Source of the DNA: Rhodosorus marinus
Taxonomy: Eukaryota; Rhodophyta; Stylonematophyceae; Stylonematales; Stylonemataceae
Direction: 5' to 3'
DNA length: 64,000 bases
Assembly: GCA_029953675.1 (NCBI GenBank)
Contig: JAMWBK010000007.1
Location: 1,302,001-1,366,000, forward strand
Below, piece after piece: positions 42,907 through 52,665 of the stretch (its first letter is position 1; each line of letters begins with the position of its first letter). The notes under the pieces are model-generated. The model searched no databases. It was not told where the DNA came from and worked only from the letters and a program-made list of their open reading frames with translations. The position numbers and the translations under genes were made by a program.

Positions 42907-42960
42907 TCTTTTTTTCCCCTCGGGGTTTTTTTTTCAGCCTCCGATTAAACCATTCGTTCG

Positions 42961-43029
42961 AGATAGCGATAGAAGTAGTGTTACGCTGCAGTAGGCAGCT
43001 ATCCAGTTTGGGGTTACGTTAGTCTGGGG
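42961..43029 (+). mobile_element. Family C 3'-tail fragment
   Basis: About 70 bp of family C 3' UTR: AGATAGCGATAGAAGTAGTG, hairpin GCTGC-AGTAG-GCAGC, then GGTTACGTTAGTCTGGGG. It directly follows B4. Confidence 0.7.
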
Positions 43030-43160
43030 TTTACTAGCATAGCCTGAAGCGCTACGCAAGGCGTGAAAAGGAACTAAGAACTATGGAGGGAAGCGTGCAA
43101 ACCCAGGCGCAGACGTTAGTCTGCGGTGGGGTAAAAGTTTATGGTTAGTCTGGGGTAACA
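43028..43160 (-). mobile_element. Family A 3'-tail fragment and G-rich tail units
   Basis: The minus strand holds the last about 85 bp of family A (CTAGCATAGCCTGAAGCGCTACGC is its plus-strand image). At 43118-43155 stand two GTTAGTCTGSGG units with GTAAAAGTTTATGG between them, as in family C tails. Confidence 0.65.
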
Positions 43161-43994
43161 AGGACAAATATACGGTGTGGTTTTATTAAGGAAAGCTTTA
43201 TGGTCGAGAAGACGCTGGGACAGTAATCGAATACCAAACAAAGACTCCATCTGCTTAGAGGCCCATTTCGATGAGATACGGAAAGATTCTTGATTTGGCT
43301 ATTTCTGTCGAGAAATCCAAAGAATAGGATATCTAGGGGTATTCATTTGTAAAATTTAAGGGATCCTTTTTTAGATTAGGATGCACGGATCGTCGCAAGT
43401 ACAGGGAAATACTGTGGGCTATGGTCCCGCTTGGAGGGCATGTGGGACAGCTCGGAGCTCGAAAAATCGCTTGGTTCACGTCCCAATGGCTCACGTAGTA
43501 CATGTGCTATTTCCTGGTGGTTTTGCTAGCAGAGCCCTCGGTTGATACGGGCAAGCAGATAGAAGAGGCTTGTAAAACTTGCCGGGACAAGGTTTGATTC
43601 GAATGATCGAGCATTCTGTATCGTGAGAGGAAATGATCTGCAGAATCTGCCTCCCAACGGGCAATTATTTCCCGAGTTACGCTTTCTTTGAAGCGTCCAG
43701 ACCTCTCAACCCTCTTGATTTCGGAAAAAAGATCCCAATGCAACCCCGGACTAAGGTCGCCCCAGACTTACGTAGAATGTCCGCGACGAAACGCCCTGCA
43801 TCTCTGTTCCGAAATCAAGAGGGCTAAGACGCGTAAACGTTTCAAATGAACCCTTTGCAAAATCAAGGGGCCACAGAACCCAGAGACCACCTCCACCACC
43901 CAGTCGTCCGAGTACGACAGCTGCAAAGTCATTCCAAGACCGTCCTCTCCGCCAGTGAACAAATCATTGTGTACAATGGCTGAAATCATCATCG
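43161..43994. repeat. Gene-poor stretch with an inverted repeat
   Basis: The only structure seen is an inverted repeat. CCCTCTTGATTTCGGAA at 43710-43726 is exactly complementary to TTCCGAAATCAAGAGGG at 43807-43823, and weaker complementarity extends outward to about 43695 and 43840. The loop contains two CCCCGGACTAAGG/CCCCAGACTTACG units. Short open frames here are not supported as genes. Confidence 0.5.
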
Positions 43995-44263
43995 CTGTGC
44001 TTAGTCCTTTTTCCCCGTGGCAGCTATTTATTTCATCCTCCGATTAAATCACTTTCTGGCCAGTTGCTCAGCGGTAAAAGGTGCTCGAACCGCCGCCACA
44101 CGCGAATTCTAAACCTGTTATATCGGGAATTTATGCCCATCGCGCGCCAAGCCGGTCTTGAAACTGAACGAGACAAACCTTCACCGGCTGCAGAATCCCA
44201 AAATGCTGAGCGTCGAGTTGTCGACCTCATAAGCTGCGACGATAGCCGACGTACTAACCATAA
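43995..44263 (+). mobile_element. Diverged family B fragments
   Basis: 43995-44053 resembles a B 3' UTR end (CTTAGTCCTTTTTCCCC ... CCTCCGATTAAAT). 44054-44263 is a diverged B endonuclease piece: SCSAVKGARTAATRE-like, ILNLLYREFMPIARQAGLET, ERRVVDLISCDDSRRTN. Both are truncated and mutated. Confidence 0.65.
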
Positions 44264-44279
44264 GTGTGAGAGACGGCCT

Positions 44280-44850
44280 CCCACGCCGACAGACTGGCTT
44301 TATTGTGTCATTTAGTCCAACTACCGAATGTAGCGCTAGAGATATTAGAGGAAAACAGGAGAGGCTAGGCTAAGGAGAGGGCGGGTTAGAAGACTACTTT
44401 CTAGAGGGAACATCGTCCGAACATGATTGTCTTTGCGGATGGCATGGATTGCCAAGCGAGCCGTGCCACGCCATAGCTCTCCATTAAGGTCCACGCGCAC
44501 CAGCGTTTGCGCGTCCGCTTTGTGCTCGAGGTGGTCAGTAGTTTCGGTAATGAAGTCTTGGGCCGCTTGGCCAAGTCGTCCAAACGCTTCGATGGCGACA
44601 GGTTCAAACTGGAAGTCATTATGGTCTCCGATAGCATCCCGATACTTGGCTCGTTTCCCGGCCTCAGCGTTGGCCGGGGCATAACCAGAGTGACATGCGG
44701 CTCGAACGAGGAGATGGGCCCGTAATGGGGATTCCACCTTGAAGTGATGACGTACTGCTTACCTGTGCGATGATGAAGAACGAAAATGTCCGGGCGGAGA
44801 CGACTGCTCTCAAAAAACCCATAAGGGTCGACCTGAATGTCGGGAAGCTT
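44280..44850 (-). mobile_element. Family E LINE C-terminal fragment
   Basis: Minus frames show VDPYGFFESSRLRPDIFVLH, HRTGKQYVITSRWNP, then (shifted) GYAPANAEAGKRAKYRDAIG and FEPVAIEAFGRLGQAAQDFI. This parallels the C and D endonuclease region (RPDI...V..D......P..IE.FGR.GQ) but is diverged from both, so I count it as a separate family. At least one frameshift. The second nuclease acidic residue is not evident. Confidence 0.6.
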
Positions 44851-45115
44851 TACTAGCATAGCCTGAAGCCCTACGCAGGGCGTTAAAAGGTACTAAGAAC
44901 TAGGGAGGGAAGCGTGCAAGCCCTGGCTTCACTAGCATAGCCTGAAGCGCTAGGCAAGCGTGAAACGAAAACTAGCAACCAGGGAGCGAAGCGTGCAAGA
45001 CTCTACCAGCATAGACTGAAGCGCTACGAAAACAATGAAGTGGAACTAAGAACTGCGGAGAAGAGCCCCAAAACACTGGCGGCAATGGCGCGCCTCGGCG
45101 AGCATATTGCCAGGA
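44851..45115 (-). mobile_element. Three tandem family A 3'-tail fragments
   Basis: Three consecutive minus-strand copies of the family A 3' UTR: about 44851-44927, 44928-44998 and 44999-45115. Each begins with the image of the stem-loop (TAGCATAGCCTGAAGC or TAGCATAGACTGAAGC) and ends near GAAGCGTGCAAG or CGAGCATATTGCC. They differ from one another, so they are not a simple recent duplication. Confidence 0.7.
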
Positions 45116-45179
45116 AAGCCAGAATATAGACCAACCAACCGGTGTCCCAGATCCCAACTGACACCAGACCCCTCTAAAT

Positions 45180-46145
45180 CTAGTAAGAATCAGCCCTGTT
45201 AATGCTCTTCAGAATGTCGACGTCATCATACTCACCAAAAAGAGTATCCACACCCTCATCCCCAAAGATTATGTCTTGAAATTCATCTGGATGTGAGTAT
45301 GCCTTGTCGTCTCCTTTTCCGAAGTAGATTTTTTCCTCTTCTGTTCCCATGTCAACGATATCATCTCCTCCTTTCAGGAACAAGGTACTACCACCCCCCC
45401 CATAAAAATAATTTTTAACTATCTCGCTGCCATCGGACCCGATCACGACGTCATAGTCATCGAACGGATAAATGAATCTTGTACTATAGTCATCTTCTGT
45501 AACGATAAACAAGTCGTTGCTATTCGTTCCAAGCCAAACTCCGCTCCCACGTGACTGATTGATCAGATTCGGACAGCCAATGGAGTAGGGACACCCCTCA
45601 CCAGTACTACATGTGTCGTCCTGAATTGTAACTTTCGTATCCATGCCCTCAATCTCGAGAACCGCCTCAAACACCAGACACTTCTCCGTTTCACAGCACG
45701 TTGATGCCGCTGGAATTTCGTCGAAGCAGATTCTACTGGCCGATATTGTATTGCCAAGCTTGCTCACGTTCCTCCTCCTCTGATATTTGTCCTTGTTCTT
45801 CGTTGGGATGCTGAAACAATCCGGGTGGATACCTATCTTCGTCGACTTGACCAGTTTTGGATCAACATTCCTTAACGACAATCTCAGGCAACCTGTTGGT
45901 TCTTTGTCTTTGGGGTTCTCATTGCGTACGCACAGCTTGGGAGTTTTCCCATTCAGCTCTTTAACTGTCAGCTCCCTGCAGTATGACGTACCCCAGAGAA
46001 CTCTCTTTTCAGCCACGCTATCTTCACCCACTCCATCAGTTTCCTCTGGGGGAGGGGGAAGAAAGTTAGCACACGTCTCCGTGAACGCCTCTCCGCGGAG
46101 GAGACACAAACTGCTCACCACAGCCACCACCAACACCACCCTCAT
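45180..46145 (-). CDS. Secreted RTX-like protein with shared N-terminal cysteine domain
   Basis: 321 residues, ATG at 46145-46143, stop at 45182-45180, no intron evident. Signal peptide MRVVLVVAVVSSLCLLRGEA. The Cys domain (residues 25-190) has C25, C56, C72, C86, C110, C140, C150-C151 and then three more Cys, ending CPNLINQSRGSGVWLGTNSN. The C-terminal third holds degenerate RTX-like repeats: FYGGGGSTLFLKGGDD, YFGKGDDKAY, IIFGDEGVDTLFGEYDD. It is a short paralogue of the gene at 1-1761 and ends in only about four recognisable repeats, so calcium binding may be weak. It is probably extracellular. A decayed copy of its 5' end lies at about 46900-47115, which suggests a former tandem pair. Confidence 0.85.
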   Translation of the reverse strand: MRVVLVVAVVSSLCLLRGEAFTETCANFLPPPPEETDGVGEDSVAEKRVLWGTSYCRELTVKELNGKTPKLCVRNENPKDKEPTGCLRLSLRNVDPKLVKSTKIGIHPDCFSIPTKNKDKYQRRRNVSKLGNTISASRICFDEIPAASTCCETEKCLVFEAVLEIEGMDTKVTIQDDTCSTGEGCPYSIGCPNLINQSRGSGVWLGTNSNDLFIVTEDDYSTRFIYPFDDYDVVIGSDGSEIVKNYFYGGGGSTLFLKGGDDIVDMGTEEEKIYFGKGDDKAYSHPDEFQDIIFGDEGVDTLFGEYDDVDILKSINRADSY

Positions 46146-46692
46146 CCTTACCCAATCCAGATCAGCTACAGCGAACTGCTAACTCTCGTATACCTCCCGT
46201 CAAGGCCAACCCTCTCACCTCCTCATCAGCGATAGGCGGTCGATGCTGCATGTTTTAAATACGGTTTCGGTTAACGGGATTCCTCTGATCCCTCTCTAAT
46301 CCTCAAGGCATGATCCTCGCATTGAGTAGATTTTTTCGGGAGAGAATGAATGAAGAATATCTTCGTCACAGGCTGAAAGACCAACCCCGTGTAGAAGAAA
46401 AGACCGTGCAATTCAGAGTTCATGCGTAACAATCGGAAACTCACGGGTATATGTCGGAAGGGCCCCATCTCGTCAGGCCAGGTTTTTTTGCTCCTCCCTC
46501 TCCGAATACGCGAATTTCTTCTGTTCTTCTGTTCTAACTGTACATCGCACCTGAAGGATTGCCTCCCTACTATATACCAACCGTCAACGGGAGAAACCGC
46601 GAGAATTTAGCTCGTCTTCCGCGAAAACATTCACCAAGCGTAGCGGCTGACTAATTCCACGAGTGAGACGTTACCTAGAGCGTAGTGGGACA
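46146..46692. other. Upstream region of the 45180 gene
   Basis: No gene is seen. An A/T-rich ATTTAAAA-like box (minus sense, about 46252-46262) lies some 110 bp upstream of the ATG and could be a core promoter element. This is weak evidence. Confidence 0.3.
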
Positions 46693-46888
46693 CTCAGAAA
46701 AATAAAAACGATAGGAGACTTAAGAGAAAATAAAAACGATGGGAGAGTCTAAACGATGGGAGATTGTGGGAAAAATAAAAACGACCGAAGACGTTGGGAA
46801 ATATAAAAACGATAGGAGACTGGAGAAAAAATAAAAACGATGGGAGACGTTGGGAATAATAAAAACGACGGGAGACGTTGGTAAAATG
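46693..46888. repeat. Minisatellite, about 25-37-bp units
   Basis: Six to seven imperfect units built on AATAAAAACGATGGGAGAC, with variable linkers (GTTGGGAA, TGGAGAA, TTAAGAG). The units vary in length. Confidence 0.8.
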
Positions 46889-46894
46889 ACTGCA

Positions 46895-47115
46895 CCACGG
46901 ATTGCTGTTGATTGCCGATGGCTTCAAACATCGTCATGGTCAACTTCAGCCCAGCCTAAGGCACCGCCGGCCGTGAAATTGAACATGAGAAGCCCCCTCT
47001 GGGCAGGGCCAGCGGAAAGAAGACCTCGTGGTCACCTCCAACAACCGCTCACCACAGCCACCACCAACGCCAACCTCATCCTTTCCCAATCTATATCAGC
47101 AACAGTCACCTACTG
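46895..47115 (-). pseudogene. Relic of the 5' end of an RTX-gene paralogue
   Basis: The minus strand at about 47115-47035 is close to the 5' UTR and signal-peptide region of the 45180 gene (compare 46185-46105): ATG at 47081-47079, then MRLALVVAVVSGC. The frame fails soon after and no Cys domain follows. It looks like a truncated tandem duplicate. Confidence 0.65.
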
Positions 47116-47144
47116 GACGTTAGCGTACTGGCTTTATTCACCGG

Positions 47145-47974
47145 CTTTATTAGCATAGCCTACAGCGCTACGCAACCGTTAAAAGGAACTATGAACTAGA
47201 TAGGGAAGCGTGCAAACCCAGGCGCAAATGGCGCGCCTCGGCAAGCATGCTGTTCGAATATCGCCACAGAGAGACACTTAAGCGCCGCAAAAGTTCCAAG
47301 TATTCAACAGGATGCTCAGTGAAACATTTCCGCAACCACTCCAAACCCGACTTCTCCATGTGACCAAAGCTTTCCACAATGAAAGGCTGAAACCGGTGGG
47401 AGCGACACTCAGCGCGAGGCAGGCTGGCCATACTCTCAGCATACCGTCGTTCCTTCCCACGGCAAAGGGCCGAAGCAGCCGCTCCCCGGCGACGGGCGGC
47501 AGCCGTGAGATGGGCGCTTGCCACAGGGCATGTAATCGCGATGTCAACATATGCTGAGCGTCTGGCGGCAGCATCGGAGACGAGGAGATCTGCGATACAG
47601 CGGGGCGGTGCCCTATCCGAGACCGATCTGGGTAGTTCCGACTCTCCACCTCAACCGTATGCCCTACCGGAGTCAGACATTCGCTGAGAATGTACTTGAA
47701 GCGAGTGTGACGCCTCGTACGAAGACCTCTCAACAGTCCGCATGAACCTAAGAAATGGTAACCACAAGCATCGATCCGACTCTCACATCCCTGACAGAAA
47801 GACGGCCGATTAGAGTGCCACGGAGCTTGTGGCAAACCCAGGTAAATCCGTGCGGCAGAGCGAAACTGGAAGGCATCCAGGCGGTGACCCAGTGAGGACG
47901 GCAGGGTCGTTAACCACAAATGTGAAAGATGGCCCCCCATGCCGCGGAGGCGAGCGGCGGTGGTAGGCGGTGTG
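47145..47974 (-). mobile_element. Family A 3' fragment, minus orientation
   Basis: Minus-strand copy from LTPPTTAARLRGMGGHLSHL through the knuckle CQGCESRIDACGYHFLGSC, a frame-shifted endonuclease part and the 3' UTR with stem-loop and AATAAAGCC. It meets the plus-strand copy at 47975 head to head with no spacer. Confidence 0.85.
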
Positions 47975-48690
47975 AGTGGATGCCTTCCAGTTCCGCTCCG
48001 CCGCAAGGATCTACTTAGGTCTGCCACAAGCCCCGTGGCACTCTAATCGGCCGTCTTTCTGTCTCGGATGTGAGAGCCGGATTGACTCTTGTGCCTACCA
48101 CTTCTTGGGTTCATGCGCACTGTTGCGAGGTCTCCGCACGAGGCGCCACACTCGTCTCAAGTACATCCTGAGCGAATGTTTAACTCGGGTAGGGCATACT
48201 GTTGAGGTGGAATCGGAACTGCCCAGATCGGTCTCGGACACTGCGCTGCCCCACTGTGTCGCAGATCTTCTTGTATCAGACCCTGCCGCCTTACGCTCAG
48301 CATATGTTGACCTCGCGATTACATGCCCTATGGCGAGCGCCCACCTAACGGCTGCCGCCCGCCGCCCAGGGGCAGCCGCTTCGGCTCTTCGACGAGTGAA
48401 GGAACGACGGTATGCTGAGAGCATGGCCAGTCTGCCCTACACCGAGGGTCGCTCCACCGGTTCCAGCCTTTCATTGTGGAAAGCTTTGAAGTCGGGTTTA
48501 GAGTGGTTGCGGAAATGTTTTTTACGGCGTTTGAGTGCCGCCCTGTGGCGATATTATAGCAGCATGCTTGCCGAGGCGCGCCATCGGCGCTTGGGTTTGC
48601 ACGCTTCCCTCCCTAGTTCTTAGTTCCTTTTCACCCCTTGCGTAGCGCTTCAGGCTATGCTAGTAATAAAGCCAGTAAAGCCCAGTACAC
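47975..48690 (+). mobile_element. Family A 3' fragment, plus orientation
   Basis: Frame 47976-48623 (215 codons) covers the knuckle CLGCESRIDSCAYHFLGSCA and the nuclease core CVADLLVSDPAALRSAYVDL, with a small deletion near 48487. The 3' UTR has the stem-loop and the tail AGTAATAAAGCCAGTAAAGC. The 5' end abuts the inverted copy. Confidence 0.85.
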
Positions 48691-48696
48691 CCAGTC

Positions 48697-49605
48697 AAAG
48701 AGGAGATTTCGCTACCCTGCCGATGGGGCGGATTGGGGTTCGCGACACGCACGCGACTACAGCCGATTGCGTTCTTCTCAGCATGGGCACAGGCCTTGAG
48801 AGATCATGAAGGCCAGTGGCCGTATATAACGGTGATAGAGCGGCAGGTTGGGCAAGCTAACGCGGTACACACAGGTCGCCTTGGTCGAATCAAGGTGTCA
48901 ACCGAGCAGATCGGAGAGCAAATACGAGCGTCTACTAGTGCCATACAGCGCCGACTGTGCGCCGAAACACATCCGAGGATCCGGCGACTCGCCACGTTGC
49001 CGGCCTCGAGAGACAGCAACCACACCGACGTAGCAGACTCTCCGCCAGCATGGAACAATGGTTCAATACAACAAACCCTGTGCGAAGGCACACCATTGCG
49101 CATTCCGACGCTTGGTCAGCCGCGATGGAGTTTGGGTGGAACATCGTGCGAGAATCCGATCAGCCGCTGGCTCGGGATCGGGGGTGTGGCTACGGGAACT
49201 ACCGTTGCTCAAGCCGAGGAAATTGGACGCAAAAGAATTGCAGGTAAATGTACGACAACTCTTGGGCCTGCCGATTCCGGGGCTGCGGACAACGGAGAGG
49301 TGCACCAGTTGCCGTAGCCAACACGGCACTAATGGGGTACAAAGATTTAAACACTGCCCAACGTCGACAGGACTATGGCAGAGACGCCACGACGAGATCT
49401 GTACCGAGCTAGGGCGATGGCTAAATCGGTGGAACTTTCTGGATATACAACAAGAGCCGGCATCGTATTTTGAGAACTACCAGCTGCGACCGGATATTGT
49501 AGCGACACACCCGAAGACATTTCAACGATACGCGATAGATGTGACGGTAATTTCACCGCTACAGGGCAAGTACCTACGACGTAGCAGTGGAGAGCCGGCT
49601 TCTTC
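48697..49605 (+). mobile_element. Family C LINE internal fragment (C5)
   Basis: Begins in the region after RT (LPCRWGGLGFATRTRLQPIA) and ends within the endonuclease (YAIDVTVISPLQGKYLRRSS). The knuckle RCTSCRSQHGTNGVQRFKHC and LRPDIVATHP are intact in frame 49058-49612. The upstream part lies in another frame (48733-49317). Both ends are truncated: no 3' tail is present, which is unusual for a LINE insertion. Confidence 0.75.
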
Positions 49606-52600
49606 GTATTAACTGGGTCTGCGACCTGCCCTCTGCTTCATCGGGTACCCCAAACTGTGTTTTCCGACACCAGTCTATCGCGATCGCCCTCAACCGTTGC
49701 CAATCAGTCTGCCAGCGATTGTGGATAAATACTTTTCCCAAACTCGGCGACTTTGCGAACCTCTCCACCACCTCACTATGATACTCTCCACGCTAAACAA
49801 GGACGCTCTTATCGCGTGTGGCGCCAATCGTTTGATCGAAACAAACTCCTGTCAACGTTTTCCTACAACAGATGAGTTCCCGCATCCTCTACAAGATTCT
49901 ATCGACGTATCGCCCTCGCTTTGGTCGGCCAGCACAGAACCAGACGACGAACTTATCCTATCCGCCCACATCTGAAAATCCTTTATTATTACTATATCCT
50001 CCATCATGAATTACAGGAACGCGTCGATTAGCGACGAGTGGAATCGGCACTATATCGAGAGTCCGAGCAGTGATAGAGAGGGAGGGTAGAAACGGAGGAA
50101 GAAGACGGCAGCGAGAACATGTTACAGTAGAGTCACATGTTGAAATTCTTGAGACTGATGAGTTAGGTGGATTGTGTCTATTGCGTATTGGTATGAGCTT
50201 CACCATCGCATGGTGTAGAACGGCTAGCGGGAAGGAGTTTCACGAGCGCAGAATTTGCTCGTGGCGAACCCTCTTTCTAAGGCGACTTTGGAGCGTGAAG
50301 TTTCGTCAGCTATTGCCTGAGGGATTCCATTAAGCTCTTATACGCTTAGGTTGTATTGCTCGAGACTTTCATCTACAACTAAATGTCGAAGCCACCGCGT
50401 TTAACATCACACTCACAAATCAGTTCAATCGTTCCAATCAACAACTGTCAATTCAATCTCTAGCAAAAATTACATATGCTCAAAATATCGGACTTAATAT
50501 TTGTTGCTGAGCTGTCTGATAATTTCTATTTTTGGAACCTATCTATGAGTTCAACCAAAACAAAAATAAACGAATCATCGATAGTTGTAAAACATAAAAT
50601 AAAAGTGACTTCCAGTGAACCCATGCACTCTTCTGATTTGAAGTTTTCACTACTTTCTTTTCTTGGACGAACGTCATTACGAGAAATAAATTACAAATAA
50701 ATGAGATACATGGTGACTTCCCGTGCCAAGATAATCGTGTTAGTCAATAATAATTAGAATGTATTCGTTCCTGCTTCAGCGCCATGATGATGATTGGAAG
50801 AAAAAATAGCTCGAAGATGGAATTGGAGTATATCTAGAGGCAATGGGCAATCCGATTTTATGTTAATTGGTAGAGATTCGGTCTCCATAAAGTTCTAATA
50901 TTGAAAGGAATTTCCTCAGTCCAATCAGAAAGATTAATTAAGGGAACCTTTCGAAGAATTTCCAGATCGGCATGATCAGCTGTTTTTTTTGAATAGACAT
51001 AAGTTAAAGCCCTCGAATAAATTTGGCAATAAGTAATTTTCCCGCTAATGTTGAATTAGAATGTATTGTCGTTACTGACATTTTTATTTTTGTTGAAGCT
51101 ACTTCTATTGTTGAAATTTCGGAAAAGTTCTGATGGGGATGATGAATCAGAACGTTTCGACGCTGCAACATTCGTTGAGATGGTGCTTGGAGGAAACTAA
51201 CAGAGTGCTGACGTTTGTGGTGATCTAGTCGTGGGGGGGCGCTCTACCTGTAGCGGCACCTTGCCCTCCTACTGAAAGGAAATTGGTAACGTAGTCTGTG
51301 GTTTAATGCGGGTAAAGGATGGATGTGAGCGTCGAACTCGATCCGTGAAACCTGAAATGCGAGTAAAATCCGATTGGAGTGTTTATTCGTGTTTGTGTGC
51401 GTGTGAAGGCTGACGTCCGGCGTTCCCCTGTAAGAGGTCACAAATACCTACACTGGTCAAGCTCTCGCCCCCGCCCCCACAATCAAGTTTTCTTGCGCAA
51501 TACCAGAAATTCCTCATATCCAACATCGCGGAATAGTTCGTTTTCTGCGGACAAGAAAAAACAAAAACCGACGTGTTTGCTCCGCGTTACGTGGGCCGAT
51601 GTTGATGAGCTCTGTCTGATTAAGCGCTCTACCCTGTGAGGATTGGATACGAGGAGGATGGTAGGATTCTACAATGAAATAGGCTCGTTCAAAGGAAAAC
51701 AGAGGGTTCCGTTTCGACAAAGCCGCACTTTATTTGGGGAGAGCAAGCATGAGACTGAAAGCTTAACGCAGTTCGTTTGAAGGATGCATTGACATTAAAG
51801 TCCTTGAAATTTTGAAAGCATTTAGAGTGGATAATTATGCTTACCCGTTAGAAGCTTCACCTGTTCGGAAATTTGCATCATCTCGGGGGTTATTGTCGTT
51901 CGTTTTCACTCTAAAAACTCGAAAATATGGTGATAAGCCCGGAGTTCCTGTTCAATATGGAGGCCCGGCTTCATTATTCGTTGTCAAGAATCGCTGTTCA
52001 ACTTCAACGCCTGGAGAGGAATCCATGGTTAGACCCAAAGCAATGCATTGGAGGACCTTGTAAGAAACGCCTGATAGTAGCAAAGCTAGGCGAGAATTCT
52101 TGCGTGGCGGACAGGATCACCTCCGAAGATGTGAAAGACTGTGCGTGGTGAACATGGTGACGTTCCCAAGAAGAGCGTTCACTGAACAGTTCCATATGAG
52201 GTTCGGTCCCGATGCTGAGCGGGAAGTTCACTTCTTTAGTATCCAATCCATAATATGGAAGCCGCCCAGCCATCAGTCCGGATTTTGCATTTTTTTACAT
52301 AAGCGGCGAGTCACATCTCCAGCAGTGTACGCGATTGCAATGAGAATGACCATGTTTTAGTTAATCTTCATAGATTAATGCGGCGCGAAGTTGGTTCGTA
52401 CGGAGGCCGCGCATGCCCTGGATGCGCAGGGACTCCACTCCCATCAAGTTCACTGCGCACAGCCATCCTCTCCATCTCGTCTAGCACGGACCCTCTAGTC
52501 TGACTAGAGACCCAAGAAGCATAGAACTGCAGAGGAAAACACGCCTTGACCTTCGGTTCATTCTCAACAACATAAATATGCGCTTCTTGGAGGTTGTTGT

Positions 52601-52665
52601 GGAGTGCAGTTCCGAGCAAGGTCGAGATGATGACATACCAATGAGCAGGAGACGTTGCTGCAACT
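49606..52665. other. Gene-poor, partly AT-rich intergenic region
   Basis: Only short open frames occur (for example 49574-49771 and 49958-50206 minus, 52368-52673 minus). None shows recognisable domains, and the last overlaps the start of the 52666 gene. No RNA gene was recognised. The promoter of the 52666 gene must lie at the right end. Confidence 0.45.

Larger units (their letters stand above)
39836..42960 (+). mobile_element. Family B LINE, longest copy (B4)
   Basis: Contains an RT frame (39839 on) and an endonuclease frame (to 42906) separated by one frame change near 41960. The 3' UTR (42907-42960) has T-run, CCCCTCGGGG, T-run, CAGCCTCCGATTAAACC, then ATTCGTTCG. The first codons correspond to the middle of family A (DFLWQQVAANPHCSLRWELL aligns with DFIFTSLARN...), so the N-terminal third is missing. 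Confidence 0.85.

Noticed and set aside
43695-43840. A MITE or DNA transposon with terminal inverted repeats
   Set aside because: No flanking target duplication and no second copy in the window; kept only as an inverted repeat.
49574-50333. Short open frames on both strands between LINE C5 and the 52666 gene
   Set aside because: They overlap one another, lack recognisable motifs and none shows splice or start context convincing enough for a gene.
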